64,000 nt of DNA from JBAYDV01 sp041672845 (GCA_041672845.1 JBAYYV010000002.1:310001-374000), one strand, 5' to 3'; counted from the first letter of the stretch, positions 51,585 through 61,797 are shown. The notes: generated by a model not told the origin, from the sequence alone. Numbers and translations: made by a program.

Positions 51585-53528
51585 ATGACTGAACCCAAAT
51601 TAATAGTAATCTTAGGTCCGACAGCTTCTGGTAAAACTTCTTTGGCTGTCAAACTCGCTAGACAATTAAATACTGAAATTATTTCTGCTGATTCTAGGCA
51701 GGTATATAGGGGTATGGATATTGGGACGGGTAAGGATATAAAAGACTATTATTATGAGGAATATGGTCAGAAAAAGTGTATTTTATATCATCTTATTGAT
51801 ATAGCTGAGGCGGGTGAAAAATATAATATTTGTCGCTATCAGAAAGATTTCTCTAGAGCGTACAATGATATTATCGCTAAACACAAAATTCCTATACTTT
51901 GTGGAGGTTCAGGTCTTTATATAGAAGCTGCGACTAGAGGATATTCATTGCCGAATGTCCCTGCTAATCTAAAATTAAGGAAACAGTTGGAGAAAGAAAG
52001 TACCAAGGATCTTATAGTCAAGTTGGCTTCTTTTAAAACTCTTCATAATTCTACTGATTATGATTCTCGTCAACGTTTAATTCGTGCTTTGGAAATTGCT
52101 ATTTATGAGGATGAAGCTCAGAAGAAAGCTTTAAAGGATGCTAAAGATGTTTCTCAGCCTAAGGAAATTAATATTTCTGAAGCCGTGTCCGGCAATGCTG
52201 AAGTTCCAGTATTTAAAGAGGGGGAAGTTCTGTATTTAGGGGTTCAAATTAGTCGTGATGAGAGAATTGCAAGAATAGATAAGCGTTTGCTTGAAAGAAT
52301 ACAAGAGGGTATGGTAGATGAAGGTAGGGCTCTTATGAAAAAAGGTTTGACAAGAGAAAATTTGGTCTATTATGGTCTTGAATATAAATTTGTGACTCAA
52401 TATTTATGTAAGGATTTGACTTATAGACAGATGAAAGAACATCTTGCCATTGCTATTCACCAGTTTGCTAAAAGACAAATGACTTGGTTTCGTGGAATGG
52501 AGCGTAAGGGTATTAATATTGAATGGATAGATATTAAAAAGACAGTTTGGATGCTTTATCCTAAAACCACTCCTATTAGCAACAATGCTTTTAATTGGTT
52601 TAGACAAGAAGCTTTTAAGCAAGGTTTGTTTTTAGAAATATTTTTCTTTGAGGATTTTGAAATTAAAGAAAAATCTTTAAAAATATTTTATCGCGGAATA
52701 GATGTAACAGATCAAATTCCAAAGGTTATAATTATGCGAGGATATGAGTATAGTCTTTCAGGTTATTTCGAAGCTTTGAATAAGACTGTCGTCAATACTA
52801 CTACTTCGATGAAGAATGCAAGAGATAAGTATACTACATATAAGATTCTTAGTGAGGCCGGAATTCCTACACCAGATACTGTTAAAATATTTGATAAATT
52901 AGATAATCTGGATAAAGAACAAATTACAGATTCAGTCAATGAATTCTCTAATCATAAGTCATTTTCTTATGAAAATCTTTCTAAAAGATTTTGCTCAGAT
53001 ACGTTTATAGTAAAAGCTATTCAAGGTTCGAAAGGAGAAGGTGTGTATTTGGTTTCTAATAAAAAAGAAATGAAAGAAGCCATATCCCAAATATCTGAAA
53101 ACAAAATTTCAGAAGGTAAAGAACTAGTAGCTAATCCTAGTTTATGTATAGCTCAGAAATATATAGATAATTCTAAAGGTCGGGATATTAGAGTATGGGT
53201 TATAAATAATAAAGCAGTAGCGTGGGTGTTGAGGTATAATGAGAAATCTTTTAAATCTAATTTTGCTGCAGGAGGAGATGCTATAAAAATTGAATTGCCT
53301 AATAAGGTTAAAATATTAGCTGAAGAAACAGTTAAAACTATGGAGTTAGCCTTTGCTGGGGTAGATATCTTGATTAATAAAAGTGAAAATTCTGAATTGT
53401 CGTCAGACGAATATCTAATCTGTGAAGTAAATGGGAATGCTGGCTTTCGAACATTGAACAAATCTAAGCAAGAAGATGTTAATCTACCAGGTGAATTAAT
53501 GGAATACATTTCACTTCTTCTGAAATGA
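51585..53528 (+). CDS. miaA: Fusion of tRNA dimethylallyltransferase MiaA with a RimK-like ATP-grasp ligase
   Basis: One uninterrupted frame encodes 647 residues. Residues 1-318 are a complete MiaA, which adds an isopentenyl group to A37 of tRNAs reading UNN codons: P-loop GPTASGKT (11-18), SADSRQVYRGMDIGTGK (34-50), LCGGSGLY, YHLIDI, and the usual C-terminus IHQFAKRQMTWFRGMERKG, where Bacteroides MiaA normally ends. Directly after, from about residue 320, comes a second protein: a pre-ATP-grasp domain (VWMLYPK, NAFNWFRQEAFKQGLFLEIFF) and an ATP-grasp core with ARDKYTTYKILSEAGIPTPDT, VKAIQGSKGEGVYLV and metal ligands D594, E614 and N616 (CEVNGNAGF). An in-frame ATG at codon 323 could once have been a separate start. 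The substrate of the ligase half is unknown. Confidence 0.92.
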   Translation: MTEPKLIVILGPTASGKTSLAVKLARQLNTEIISADSRQVYRGMDIGTGKDIKDYYYEEYGQKKCILYHLIDIAEAGEKYNICRYQKDFSRAYNDIIAKHKIPILCGGSGLYIEAATRGYSLPNVPANLKLRKQLEKESTKDLIVKLASFKTLHNSTDYDSRQRLIRALEIAIYEDEAQKKALKDAKDVSQPKEINISEAVSGNAEVPVFKEGEVLYLGVQISRDERIARIDKRLLERIQEGMVDEGRALMKKGLTRENLVYYGLEYKFVTQYLCKDLTYRQMKEHLAIAIHQFAKRQMTWFRGMERKGINIEWIDIKKTVWMLYPKTTPISNNAFNWFRQEAFKQGLFLEIFFFEDFEIKEKSLKIFYRGIDVTDQIPKVIIMRGYEYSLSGYFEALNKTVVNTTTSMKNARDKYTTYKILSEAGIPTPDTVKIFDKLDNLDKEQITDSVNEFSNHKSFSYENLSKRFCSDTFIVKAIQGSKGEGVYLVSNKKEMKEAISQISENKISEGKELVANPSLCIAQKYIDNSKGRDIRVWVINNKAVAWVLRYNEKSFKSNFAAGGDAIKIELPNKVKILAEETVKTMELAFAGVDILINKSENSELSSDEYLICEVNGNAGFRTLNKSKQEDVNLPGELMEYISLLLK

Positions 53529-53530
53529 AA

Positions 53531-53564
53531 AAAAGAAGCTCATTATTTAAAATGGACTTCTTTT
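53531..53564. terminator. Possible bidirectional terminator between miaA fusion and peptidase gene
   Basis: Bases 53531-53538 pair with 53557-53564 and the stem continues inward with one mismatch and one G-T pair; A and T tracts flank it. It sits between two convergent genes. Confidence 0.55.
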
Positions 53565-53590
53565 CTATACATTCATGTATTCTATAAAAC

Positions 53591-54976
53591 TTAGTTTTCT
53601 TCTGGAAGAAACATTGGGTCCCAAGGTGGAAGCATAGTGACTTCGCCTTTAAGAATATCTAAAATTTCTGTAGGAACATATTTCTTTTCCACTACTAGAC
53701 GAAACATGTATTCGTTAAACCATTCGTCTGTCATAATTAAGTGCCCTTTATAACCGCTCATGCCCCATGAATTTTCGACCATCCATTTCTTCGCATTACC
53801 GTTTTGATCTAAATCTACTGCCATAAGAGTCATTGCATGAGATGAACCACTTGCGTGAGTAAGAATTCTTTGTTTCTTGTTCATACCGAAAGTAGTGCCC
53901 ATAAGTGAACCATAATCATAATAGTTAACATCTAATACACCGTAATCTCTATCTAGAAATTTACCTACGTCACAAGAGAAATACATCATGGTACTATCTT
54001 TAATAGATTTTATAGCCATTTCTTTAATCTTTTCTATAGTAAGGTTAATATAAATCCAATTATTACCATCATATAAATGACGATCATATTCGATTTCATA
54101 AGCCTTATTATATTCTCTAGATGGGTCATTCATTAACATTACATAATTATGTTGTAAATCAGTACCTACATATTCTTTGAAGAATGACATAGGGGTGTAT
54201 TTTTTAGTGCTAATAGCTTCATCTTTACTATTATATCTAGTCCATGTAAATTCTGTAGGAGGTACTCCTAAATTTAATACTAAGAATCTGTAAATAGAAC
54301 CTAACATTTCTGTTTTTCTATTTTCTAATTTTTTATTATCAGCAGTCATAGTTCTTAATTCAAGACCATATTCTTTAAGTTTAAGACCTATTAAACGAGA
54401 CATGTTAGAAGTATTATTACTAGAATATGTTTCAGGCATAACTTCTGAAGGCACACAACCATATTTAACTAGGTTATCAGAAATACCAGTGAATTGACCG
54501 CCATCAGAAAGAGGATTACTAAATAGCCAATCTACTTTTCTGTTAGTGATTTTTAAATTTTTAGTGTCTATAATTCCTTGAAGAAATAGATTTGATTTTT
54601 CTAATTGATCCCAGAAAAAAGTATAGTTTTGGGAGAATTGAAATTTTCCCAAATCAAAATTTGCGATAGTTTTAGCACGCAATACATTTAATCCTGAAAA
54701 TAGCCAACATCTTCCACTCCTGTCTTGATTTGTGATACCTTTAGATATGACTTTATTAGAAAAATGAAAGTCACGATTTGCTTCATCCGAAAAGTTTTTA
54801 GCTAATTTTTTGATGTCGTTATGTGTGATAGCATTCTGAATAGCTTTGTCTGATGGAGTACCTTTATACTCTTTCTTTATTTGTTGTAACATTTCTTTAG
54901 TAATGCCTCCGTTTTGTGCATAACCATTAAGAGAAATAGCGACCACTAATAAAGTAATTATGTGTTTTAATTTCAT
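53591..54976 (-). CDS. Secreted C1B (bleomycin hydrolase-type) cysteine peptidase
   Basis: The 461-residue protein belongs to the PepC/bleomycin hydrolase family: nucleophile C90 in DRSGRCWLFSG, the His in GSSHAMTLM and the Asn in VENSWGMSGYKG. Unlike cytoplasmic PepC it begins with a signal peptide (cut near GYAQ, residue 21), so it acts in the periplasm or outside. An aminopeptidase role on peptides from host or dietary protein is likely. It lies 29 bases after gcvP on the same strand and is convergent with the miaA fusion gene. Confidence 0.9.
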   Translation of the reverse strand: MKLKHIITLLVVAISLNGYAQNGGITKEMLQQIKKEYKGTPSDKAIQNAITHNDIKKLAKNFSDEANRDFHFSNKVISKGITNQDRSGRCWLFSGLNVLRAKTIANFDLGKFQFSQNYTFFWDQLEKSNLFLQGIIDTKNLKITNRKVDWLFSNPLSDGGQFTGISDNLVKYGCVPSEVMPETYSSNNTSNMSRLIGLKLKEYGLELRTMTADNKKLENRKTEMLGSIYRFLVLNLGVPPTEFTWTRYNSKDEAISTKKYTPMSFFKEYVGTDLQHNYVMLMNDPSREYNKAYEIEYDRHLYDGNNWIYINLTIEKIKEMAIKSIKDSTMMYFSCDVGKFLDRDYGVLDVNYYDYGSLMGTTFGMNKKQRILTHASGSSHAMTLMAVDLDQNGNAKKWMVENSWGMSGYKGHLIMTDEWFNEYMFRLVVEKKYVPTEILDILKGEVTMLPPWDPMFLPEEN

Positions 54977-55005
54977 ATAATTAAATTTTAATTAATATGT
55001 TTTAA

Positions 55006-57864
55006 TTATTTAACTGATGTTATTAACTTTCTGTCACCGTATCCGTTATCAATTCTTGCAGATGTTGGCCAGAATTTATTTTCTTTAATCCATTCTAAAG
55101 GGAAAGCAGCTTGCTCTCTTGTATAAGAATGTTTCCATTCATTAGCACAAATTTCTTGAGCTATATGAGGAGCCATCTTGATAACATTATCTTCTTTATC
55201 TGCACGACCTGCTTTGATATCTTCACATTCAGCTTTGATAGATTTCATAGCTTCTACGAATCTGTCAATTTCTTCTATTGATTCACTTTCGGTAGGTTCT
55301 ATCATAAGTGTTTCATGAATAGGGAATGAAAGTGTAGGAGCATGGAAACCATAGTCCATTAGACGTTTTGCGAAATCGTTAGCATCGATACCATAATTTT
55401 CTTTAAAGTTCTGAAGATCTACGATACATTCGTGACCTACTCTTCCGTTGTCTCCTCTATAATAAATTTTGAATTCAGGTTCTAGTTTGGCAGCCATATA
55501 GTTAGCTGAAAGAACAGCAATAGAAGTGACTTTCTTGAGACCTTCGCCACCTAACATTTTGTTATAAGCATGAGTTACAGTATTAAGCATAGCAGCACCC
55601 CAAGGAGCAGCACTTACAGCAGTCATATGGTTAAAAGTAGAAGGATCAGTAAGCTTATTATTAATGGTAAGATGTGTAGGATATATTATAGGATGACCAG
55701 GAAGATATTTAGCAAGTTCCTTAGTACAAGCGATAGCGCCGACTCCAGGACCACCACCACCGTGAGCCATAGCAAATGTTTTATGAAGGTTCAAATGACA
55801 GCTATCTGCTCCGATAAAACCAGGGCAAGTAATACCACACTGACCATTCATATTAGCACCGTCCATGAATACTAAACCACCATTCTTATGAATAGTTTCA
55901 CAGATAAAACGAACTTTAGTTTCGAAAATACCATGAGTGGAAGGGTAAGTAATCATTAAACCAGCTAAATGATTTTTATTTTCTTCAGCTAATTTTACTA
56001 ATTCATCTACGTTGATGTTACCATTTTCGTCACAGCCTACAATGGTAGGAATGAAACCAGCCATAACTGAACTAGCAGGATTAGTACCATGAGCTGAACT
56101 TGGGATAATCATAACATCCTTATGAAGCATATTATTTGCTTTGAAATAATTCTTAAAAGTCATAAGAGAAGCATATTCTCCTGCAGCCCCTGAGTTAGGC
56201 TGAATAGAACATGCATATAAACCAGTGATTTTAGCTAAATCTTGTTCTTCTTCTCTAATTACTTGACGAGAACCTTCAGTTTGATCAGCAGGGGCAAATG
56301 GATGAACATTTTGGAATTCAGGCCATGACATGGTCATCATTTCAGTAGCCGCATTTAATTTCATAGTACAAGATCCAAGAGGTGTCATAGAATGAGTTAA
56401 TGAAAGATCTTTTCTTTCAAGCTTCTTGATATATCTCATCATTTCTGTTTCAGAATGGTAAGAATTGAATACTTTTTCTGTTAAAAATTCAGTTTCACGA
56501 GGCATAATATTAGCCTTTTCGAATTTAAAACCAGGGCATGCTTTAGGTGTGATACCGAAGATATCAAAAATCTTCATAGCTTCTTGGCAGTCTGTTAATT
56601 CATCATATGAAATCTGAATGTTATCTTTATCATAATAGAAGTTAATTTTCTTAGCTTCAGCTTTCTTTTTAATATCTTTAATATTAGCACCTTCGATTCT
56701 AATAGTATCGAAGAAATTATCAGTAGCTAATCTGTAACCATTTTTCTTAAGTAAGTCGGCAGTAATATGAGCATATTTATAAGAATTAATAGCTATTTCT
56801 TTAATTCCTTTCTGACCGTGATATGCAGCATAAAAACCAGACATTATAGCCATTAATGCAGTAGCAGTACATACATTAGAAGTGGCTTTTTCTCTCTTAA
56901 TATGTTGTTCACGAGTCTGAAGAGCTAAACGAAAGCCTTCATTTCCTAATCTATCTTGAGAAATACCAATAATACGACCAGGGATATTTCTTTTATATTT
57001 TTCAGAAGTACTCATCCATCCAGCTGTAGGACCACCGAATCCCATAGGAAGACCAAATCTTTGAGAAGTACCGATAGCTGCATCAGCACCCCAAGCAGTA
57101 GGTTCTTTAAGAAGAGCAAGTGATAATAAATCGCAATAAGCAGCTATTAAAATATTAGATTTATGAGCTATTTCACAGAATTCAGTATAATCATTTACTT
57201 CACCGTTTCCAGCAGGATATTGTACTAATGCACCGAAACACATTTTATCAAAACCGTTTTTAACAGCATCTTTATATGAACCAGTGACTATTTCTATACC
57301 TAAGCCGAAAGCTCTAGTTTTTATAACTGAAAGAACTTGTGGAAAAATATTTTCTTCTATAAAGAATATATTTTTACCAGCTTTTTTATCAGTTCTTGAA
57401 CGAAGATCATGAAACATTCTCATAGCTTCTGCAGCAGCAGTAGCATCATCAAGTAGTGAACAGTTAGAAATTTTAAATCCAGTTAATGAAGATAACATTG
57501 TCTGGAAATTTATTAAAGCTTCTAATCTTCCTTGAGAAATTTCAGATTGATAAGGAGTATATGATGTGTACCAGCAAGGATTTTCAAAAACATTTCTAAT
57601 AATTACAGAAGGCACTTCGTTACCATAGAATCCCATTCCTATCATAGAACGGAAATTTTTGTTCTTATTTGCTATCTCTTTAAGTTCTGAAAGATATTTA
57701 GATTCTGATCTAGAATCTATATCAGGAACCTTAGATAACAAAATATCTTCAGGGTAAGTTTGTTTTATAAGCTCATCCATAGATTTTAACCCTATTGCTT
57801 CAAGCATAGTGTTAAGTTGACTATCTCTTGGGCCAACTTGTCTATCTACAAATTTTAAAGGCAT
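55006..57864 (-). CDS. gcvP: Glycine dehydrogenase (decarboxylating), P protein
   Basis: GcvP is the PLP-dependent P protein of the glycine cleavage system, releasing CO2 from glycine and passing the aminomethyl group to GcvH. The 952-residue single chain includes both halves (P1 and P2); the PLP lysine is K695 in HLNLHKTFAMAHGGGGPG, and GLPMGFGGPTAGWM and PLGSCTMKLN are typical. gcvT, gcvH and lpd are not in the window. It has a -7 element of its own 42 bases upstream, after rodA. Confidence 0.97.
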   Translation of the reverse strand: MPLKFVDRQVGPRDSQLNTMLEAIGLKSMDELIKQTYPEDILLSKVPDIDSRSESKYLSELKEIANKNKNFRSMIGMGFYGNEVPSVIIRNVFENPCWYTSYTPYQSEISQGRLEALINFQTMLSSLTGFKISNCSLLDDATAAAEAMRMFHDLRSRTDKKAGKNIFFIEENIFPQVLSVIKTRAFGLGIEIVTGSYKDAVKNGFDKMCFGALVQYPAGNGEVNDYTEFCEIAHKSNILIAAYCDLLSLALLKEPTAWGADAAIGTSQRFGLPMGFGGPTAGWMSTSEKYKRNIPGRIIGISQDRLGNEGFRLALQTREQHIKREKATSNVCTATALMAIMSGFYAAYHGQKGIKEIAINSYKYAHITADLLKKNGYRLATDNFFDTIRIEGANIKDIKKKAEAKKINFYYDKDNIQISYDELTDCQEAMKIFDIFGITPKACPGFKFEKANIMPRETEFLTEKVFNSYHSETEMMRYIKKLERKDLSLTHSMTPLGSCTMKLNAATEMMTMSWPEFQNVHPFAPADQTEGSRQVIREEEQDLAKITGLYACSIQPNSGAAGEYASLMTFKNYFKANNMLHKDVMIIPSSAHGTNPASSVMAGFIPTIVGCDENGNINVDELVKLAEENKNHLAGLMITYPSTHGIFETKVRFICETIHKNGGLVFMDGANMNGQCGITCPGFIGADSCHLNLHKTFAMAHGGGGPGVGAIACTKELAKYLPGHPIIYPTHLTINNKLTDPSTFNHMTAVSAAPWGAAMLNTVTHAYNKMLGGEGLKKVTSIAVLSANYMAAKLEPEFKIYYRGDNGRVGHECIVDLQNFKENYGIDANDFAKRLMDYGFHAPTLSFPIHETLMIEPTESESIEEIDRFVEAMKSIKAECEDIKAGRADKEDNVIKMAPHIAQEICANEWKHSYTREQAAFPLEWIKENKFWPTSARIDNGYGDRKLITSVK

Positions 57865-57906
57865 TGTGTATATTTTTTATGTTATTAACTTTAATTATAT
57901 AATGTG

Positions 57907-57914
57907 CAAAGATA
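57907..57914 (-). promoter_or_regulatory. -7 element of gcvP
   Basis: Minus-strand TATCTTTG, 42 bases before the gcvP ATG, in the rodA-gcvP gap; no clear -33 box and no glycine riboswitch. Confidence 0.5.
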
Positions 57915-57938
57915 AAATAAAATTCTAAAAATAAATAG

Positions 57939-59363
57939 CTACTTCCATCTCTCTAAGTCTATCTTTATAAAGATAAATAACAAGAGTGAAAAAGTAATGA
58001 AAGAAGATCCTCCATAACTAATAAATGGGAGAGGGATTCCTACTACGGGGAATAATCCCAAAGTCATGCCAATATTAACTACACTATGAACAAAAAAACA
58101 ACTTGCTACGCAATATCCATATATTCGCGACTGCCTTTCTTTTTGTTTTTCTGCTAAAGAAATAATTTTCAATATAAGTAATAGATATAATATGACGACT
58201 ATAAATGATCCTACAAATCCCCATTCTTCACCAATAGTACAGAAAATAAAGTCAGTACTCTGTTCTGGAACGAAATCGAATTTAGTTTGAGTGCCTTGTA
58301 AGAAACCTTTACCAGATAATCCTCCAGAACCTATTGCTATCTTAGATTGGTTTACATTATAACCAGCGCCACGTAAATCATGAGTAATCCCTAATAAATT
58401 TTCTATCCTGTCTCTATGATGTTCTTTTAGTACTTTATCATAAATTATTCTAACAGAGAAAATAAGCATTAAAGAAAGTAAACATGATATAAGAAGAGAA
58501 TTAATGTATTTCTGTTTGATTTTTAAATTTTTATAAGAGTCTATTATGACTAAAATACCACCAATAATAAGAGCATAATATTCTGAATTCATAAACCTTA
58601 AAAATTCAAATTTTTCGAGTAGCCTAGGGATAAAAGAAACTAGGGCTACGAATACAGTATATTTAATAATGTTTGTGAAAAATTTATTAGAGAATATGGC
58701 TTTCATCAACCCAAATACCCCAAATACAAATAATATAGAAACGAAAGTGGAGAATTTAAGTGTTAATATAAAGAGTAAAGCAAAGAATAGTAATAGAGAG
58801 ATAACCCAGCCTGTCATACCTTCTCTATAAAACACTAATATTAATCCACAATATACTAATACTGTACCGAAATCTGGTTCTAATGCTATTAGGAGTATAG
58901 GGACACCTATTATTAAGAAAGCCTTAAAAAAGTCTCTTCTATTTGAAAGTTTAAAATTAAATTTCCCCATGACTGACGCCAATAATAAAGAAGTAGATAT
59001 TTTAGATATTTCTGAAGGTTGAAAACTTAATGGTCCTATCATAAACCATGATTTAGAACCATTGATTTCTTTACCAAAAAATAAAACTGCTGCTAATAGA
59101 ATTAAGGAAAAAAAGTAGAGCCACCATGAAAAGCTAATAAATAGCTTAGATGGAATCATAGTAATAATGATTATAAAAAGAATAATTCCTATACATATCC
59201 ACATTAATTGACTACCACTTCTAATACTTAATGCGAACATATTAGGAATGTTAGGATCGTAGTTGACAGCATAAATATTCACCCAACCTATGATTACCAA
59301 TAAAAAATATATGATAATCAATGGCCAGTCAAGTTTCTTTAATATGTTACTTTTCGGAGTCAT
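57939..59363 (-). CDS. rodA: Rod-shape SEDS glycosyltransferase RodA
   Basis: RodA polymerises glycan strands of peptidoglycan during elongation, together with its partner PBP2. The 474-residue protein has about ten membrane segments; SKSWFMIGPLSFQPSEISKI, LIALEPDFGTVLVY, GLSGKGFLQGTQTKFDFVPEQSTDFIFC and IPLPFISYGGSS are SEDS signatures, with the Asp of EPDFGT as the catalytic residue. An expanded hydrophobic centre makes it longer than E. coli RodA. It is last in the mreB-mreC-mreD-mrdA-rodA order, 19 bases after mrdA. Confidence 0.95.
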   Translation of the reverse strand: MTPKSNILKKLDWPLIIIYFLLVIIGWVNIYAVNYDPNIPNMFALSIRSGSQLMWICIGIILFIIIITMIPSKLFISFSWWLYFFSLILLAAVLFFGKEINGSKSWFMIGPLSFQPSEISKISTSLLLASVMGKFNFKLSNRRDFFKAFLIIGVPILLIALEPDFGTVLVYCGLILVFYREGMTGWVISLLLFFALLFILTLKFSTFVSILFVFGVFGLMKAIFSNKFFTNIIKYTVFVALVSFIPRLLEKFEFLRFMNSEYYALIIGGILVIIDSYKNLKIKQKYINSLLISCLLSLMLIFSVRIIYDKVLKEHHRDRIENLLGITHDLRGAGYNVNQSKIAIGSGGLSGKGFLQGTQTKFDFVPEQSTDFIFCTIGEEWGFVGSFIVVILYLLLILKIISLAEKQKERQSRIYGYCVASCFFVHSVVNIGMTLGLFPVVGIPLPFISYGGSSFITFSLLLFIFIKIDLERWK

Positions 59364-59382
59364 TCTTTTTTAAATTACTTCT

Positions 59383-61263
59383 TTAATGTTTTTTATTTAT
59401 GGCTTTTTTACCTAATAATACTTTATAAAGAAGATTAGCATTTAAAATTTTATTTTCTAACCATTTTCTGTTAGGACTAATTTCACGAGTAAGATATTTC
59501 TCAGTCATAAGAGATGCTATAGGAGCTGCCCAAGTAGAACCAAAACCTGCATTTTCTATATATACAGCTATGGCTATTTTAGGATTTTTCCTAGGTGCAA
59601 AACATATGAATACTGAATGTTCGTCTCCATGAGGATTTTCAGCAGTACCTGTTTTACCACAAATATTTAATCCTTTTACTTTAGCTATAACAGCTGTAGC
59701 TCCTTCTCCATAATTAGAATTGACAGCTCTTTCCATACCATCTATTATAGAGTCGAAATATACTGAATCTACCATACAATAATGTTTCTTGTCGAAACGA
59801 TTAATGTTTTGATTGTCGCTTGTTTCGTCATATTGAATAATATGAGGAATATAATAATATCCTTTATTAGCTATGATAGCACAGAGGTTTGCTAAATGTA
59901 GAGGTGTGCAGCCTAATTCTCCTTGTCCGATAGCAAGAGAAAGGTTGCTTACTGCATTCCAGTGTCCTTGTCCATAAATTTTATCATAATATATAGATGA
60001 AGGTACGAACCCTTTTTGTTCATGAGGTATATCAGTATTTAGATTATTCCCGAAGCCGAAACTTCTAACATAATTAGCCCATACATCGAAAGACTTATCG
60101 AAATCCTCATTGTATTTGGGATTTTCTAATATGCTTCTATATACATTACAGAAATAGGCATTACAAGACATCATAATAGCTTCTCTCATATTTAATGGAG
60201 AGCGATGATGATGACAGCCTATGGTTAAACCTTTAGTGTGATAACCGTCATGACAAGAATATTTCATATCAGGAGTTAATACACCTTCTTGCTGAGCTAT
60301 TAATCCGTTTACTATTTTAAAAACAGATCCTGGAGGCTGAGGAGACATAACAGCTCTATTAAACATAGGTTTTAATGGATCTTTAATAAGCTGGTTGTAA
60401 TGTTTATTAATTTCGGCTAAAATCGAAACATTAATACCAGGACTTGAAACCATAGAGAGCACTTCTCCTGTGGATGGATCTATAGCTACGATAGAACCTA
60501 CTTTATTCTGCATAAGTAATTCGCCATAATTCTGTAGTTCTGCATCTATTGTAGAATGGATATTTGTTCCTGGTATAGTAGCTTGATCGAAAACACCATT
60601 TTTATAATGGGATTGAATTTTATTTTTCGAGTCTCTTAGATAAATATTATATCCTTTTTCTCCTTTTAATTTTTTTTCACAAATTTCTTCTATACCAGTG
60701 ATTCCGTGGTAATCACCACTTGTATATTCTGAATGTTTCTTTAGGAATTTAGGATTTACTTCAGCTATATACCCTAAAAGATTACCACCTGCATTATAAG
60801 GGTATTTTCTAGTAGTTCTAGGAATGCCAGAGAATCCAGGGAATTTTTCTTGTTGCTCTATGAATAGACTATATTGTTTTTCGTTGACTTGCTTTAGAAA
60901 TGTTTTTTGCTGATATCCGATATGAGTTCTATATCTTCTGTAATATGAAAATTTTTCACGAACTTTTTCTCTATCTAAAGAGAATGTATTACAGAGAGCA
61001 GTGGTATCGAAATTTTTAGCATCATAAGGAGTAACTATAATATCGTAAGTATTTTTATTTCCTACTAATATTTTATCATTACGATCAAGAATTAAGCCTC
61101 TTACAGGATATTGAGTTTCATATCTAAGTGCATTGTTTTGAGCAGATACTTTATAGCTATTATCGAAAATTTGAATATGCAGAAGCTGTATAATAATTAA
61201 TATAAAAATTATAGAAATCCCTATTGTTAAATATATTCTCTTATTATTAGATTCGAAATTCAT
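59383..61263 (-). CDS. mrdA: Penicillin-binding protein 2
   Basis: PBP2 is the elongasome transpeptidase that cross-links glycan strands made by RodA. The 626-residue protein has one N-terminal membrane anchor (about 10-30), a dimerisation/pedestal domain (RGLILDRNDKILVGN) and a transpeptidase domain with S313 in PPGSVFK, MSCNAYF (SxN) and CGKTGTAENPHG. It lies between mreD (18 bases) and rodA (19 bases). Confidence 0.95.
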   Translation of the reverse strand: MNFESNNKRIYLTIGISIIFILIIIQLLHIQIFDNSYKVSAQNNALRYETQYPVRGLILDRNDKILVGNKNTYDIIVTPYDAKNFDTTALCNTFSLDREKVREKFSYYRRYRTHIGYQQKTFLKQVNEKQYSLFIEQQEKFPGFSGIPRTTRKYPYNAGGNLLGYIAEVNPKFLKKHSEYTSGDYHGITGIEEICEKKLKGEKGYNIYLRDSKNKIQSHYKNGVFDQATIPGTNIHSTIDAELQNYGELLMQNKVGSIVAIDPSTGEVLSMVSSPGINVSILAEINKHYNQLIKDPLKPMFNRAVMSPQPPGSVFKIVNGLIAQQEGVLTPDMKYSCHDGYHTKGLTIGCHHHRSPLNMREAIMMSCNAYFCNVYRSILENPKYNEDFDKSFDVWANYVRSFGFGNNLNTDIPHEQKGFVPSSIYYDKIYGQGHWNAVSNLSLAIGQGELGCTPLHLANLCAIIANKGYYYIPHIIQYDETSDNQNINRFDKKHYCMVDSVYFDSIIDGMERAVNSNYGEGATAVIAKVKGLNICGKTGTAENPHGDEHSVFICFAPRKNPKIAIAVYIENAGFGSTWAAPIASLMTEKYLTREISPNRKWLENKILNANLLYKVLLGKKAINKKH

Positions 61264-61281
61264 ATTTTAATTCTTATTAAG

Positions 61282-61797
61282 CTAACTATTATTTTGTAAA
61301 ATACATCCAAAAATAAGTAAAATGTTAGTATTAATAGAACCACTTATTAAGATTCTTAATGTCGTGAAACCTAAATTTCTAAACGTCATAGCTTCTAATA
61401 AAAAGTAAGCTATAAAGAAAAGAAAAGTCATAGTGGATATATATAAGAAATATTTTACAAAACTAAGAGATTTGATGTTTGGTCTAGAGTCTCTTTCTAT
61501 ATTATCTAAGGTAGAGAATTGTTCAAGAATACTTAATCTACATGCTCCTATTAGTACTGCAGCTCCTGCATTTAACCCGAGTAAACTTCCAGAAGCTAAA
61601 TCTATTAATAAGCCTAAACAAAAAGCAAAAAGCATAGTAGGAATAGTCTTGTATCTATAAGGTAGATTTAATATAATATAGATGAAAAATGCTATATAAA
61701 TATATCTTCCTAAATAAAAGAAAGTATTAGTAACTATTTGGATTAAAATAATTATTACTGAAACAAAAATTATAGGAGTATTATTATCTTTTTTCAT
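61282..61797 (-). CDS. mreD: Rod-shape-determining protein MreD
   Basis: The 171-residue protein is highly hydrophobic with about five membrane segments; FCLGLLIDLASGSLLGLNA fits MreD-type proteins. Sequence conservation in this family is low, so the call rests mainly on its place between mreC and mrdA. It would link cytoskeletal MreB to the periplasmic synthases. Its start overlaps mreC by 14 bases. Confidence 0.85.
   Translation of the reverse strand: MKKDNNTPIIFVSVIIILIQIVTNTFFYLGRYIYIAFFIYIILNLPYRYKTIPTMLFAFCLGLLIDLASGSLLGLNAGAAVLIGACRLSILEQFSTLDNIERDSRPNIKSLSFVKYFLYISTMTFLFFIAYFLLEAMTFRNLGFTTLRILISGSINTNILLIFGCILQNNS

Noticed and set aside
52530..52560. Programmed frameshift or read-through at the MiaA/ligase junction
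   Set aside because: There is no stop or frame change between the two parts; ordinary translation gives the fusion.
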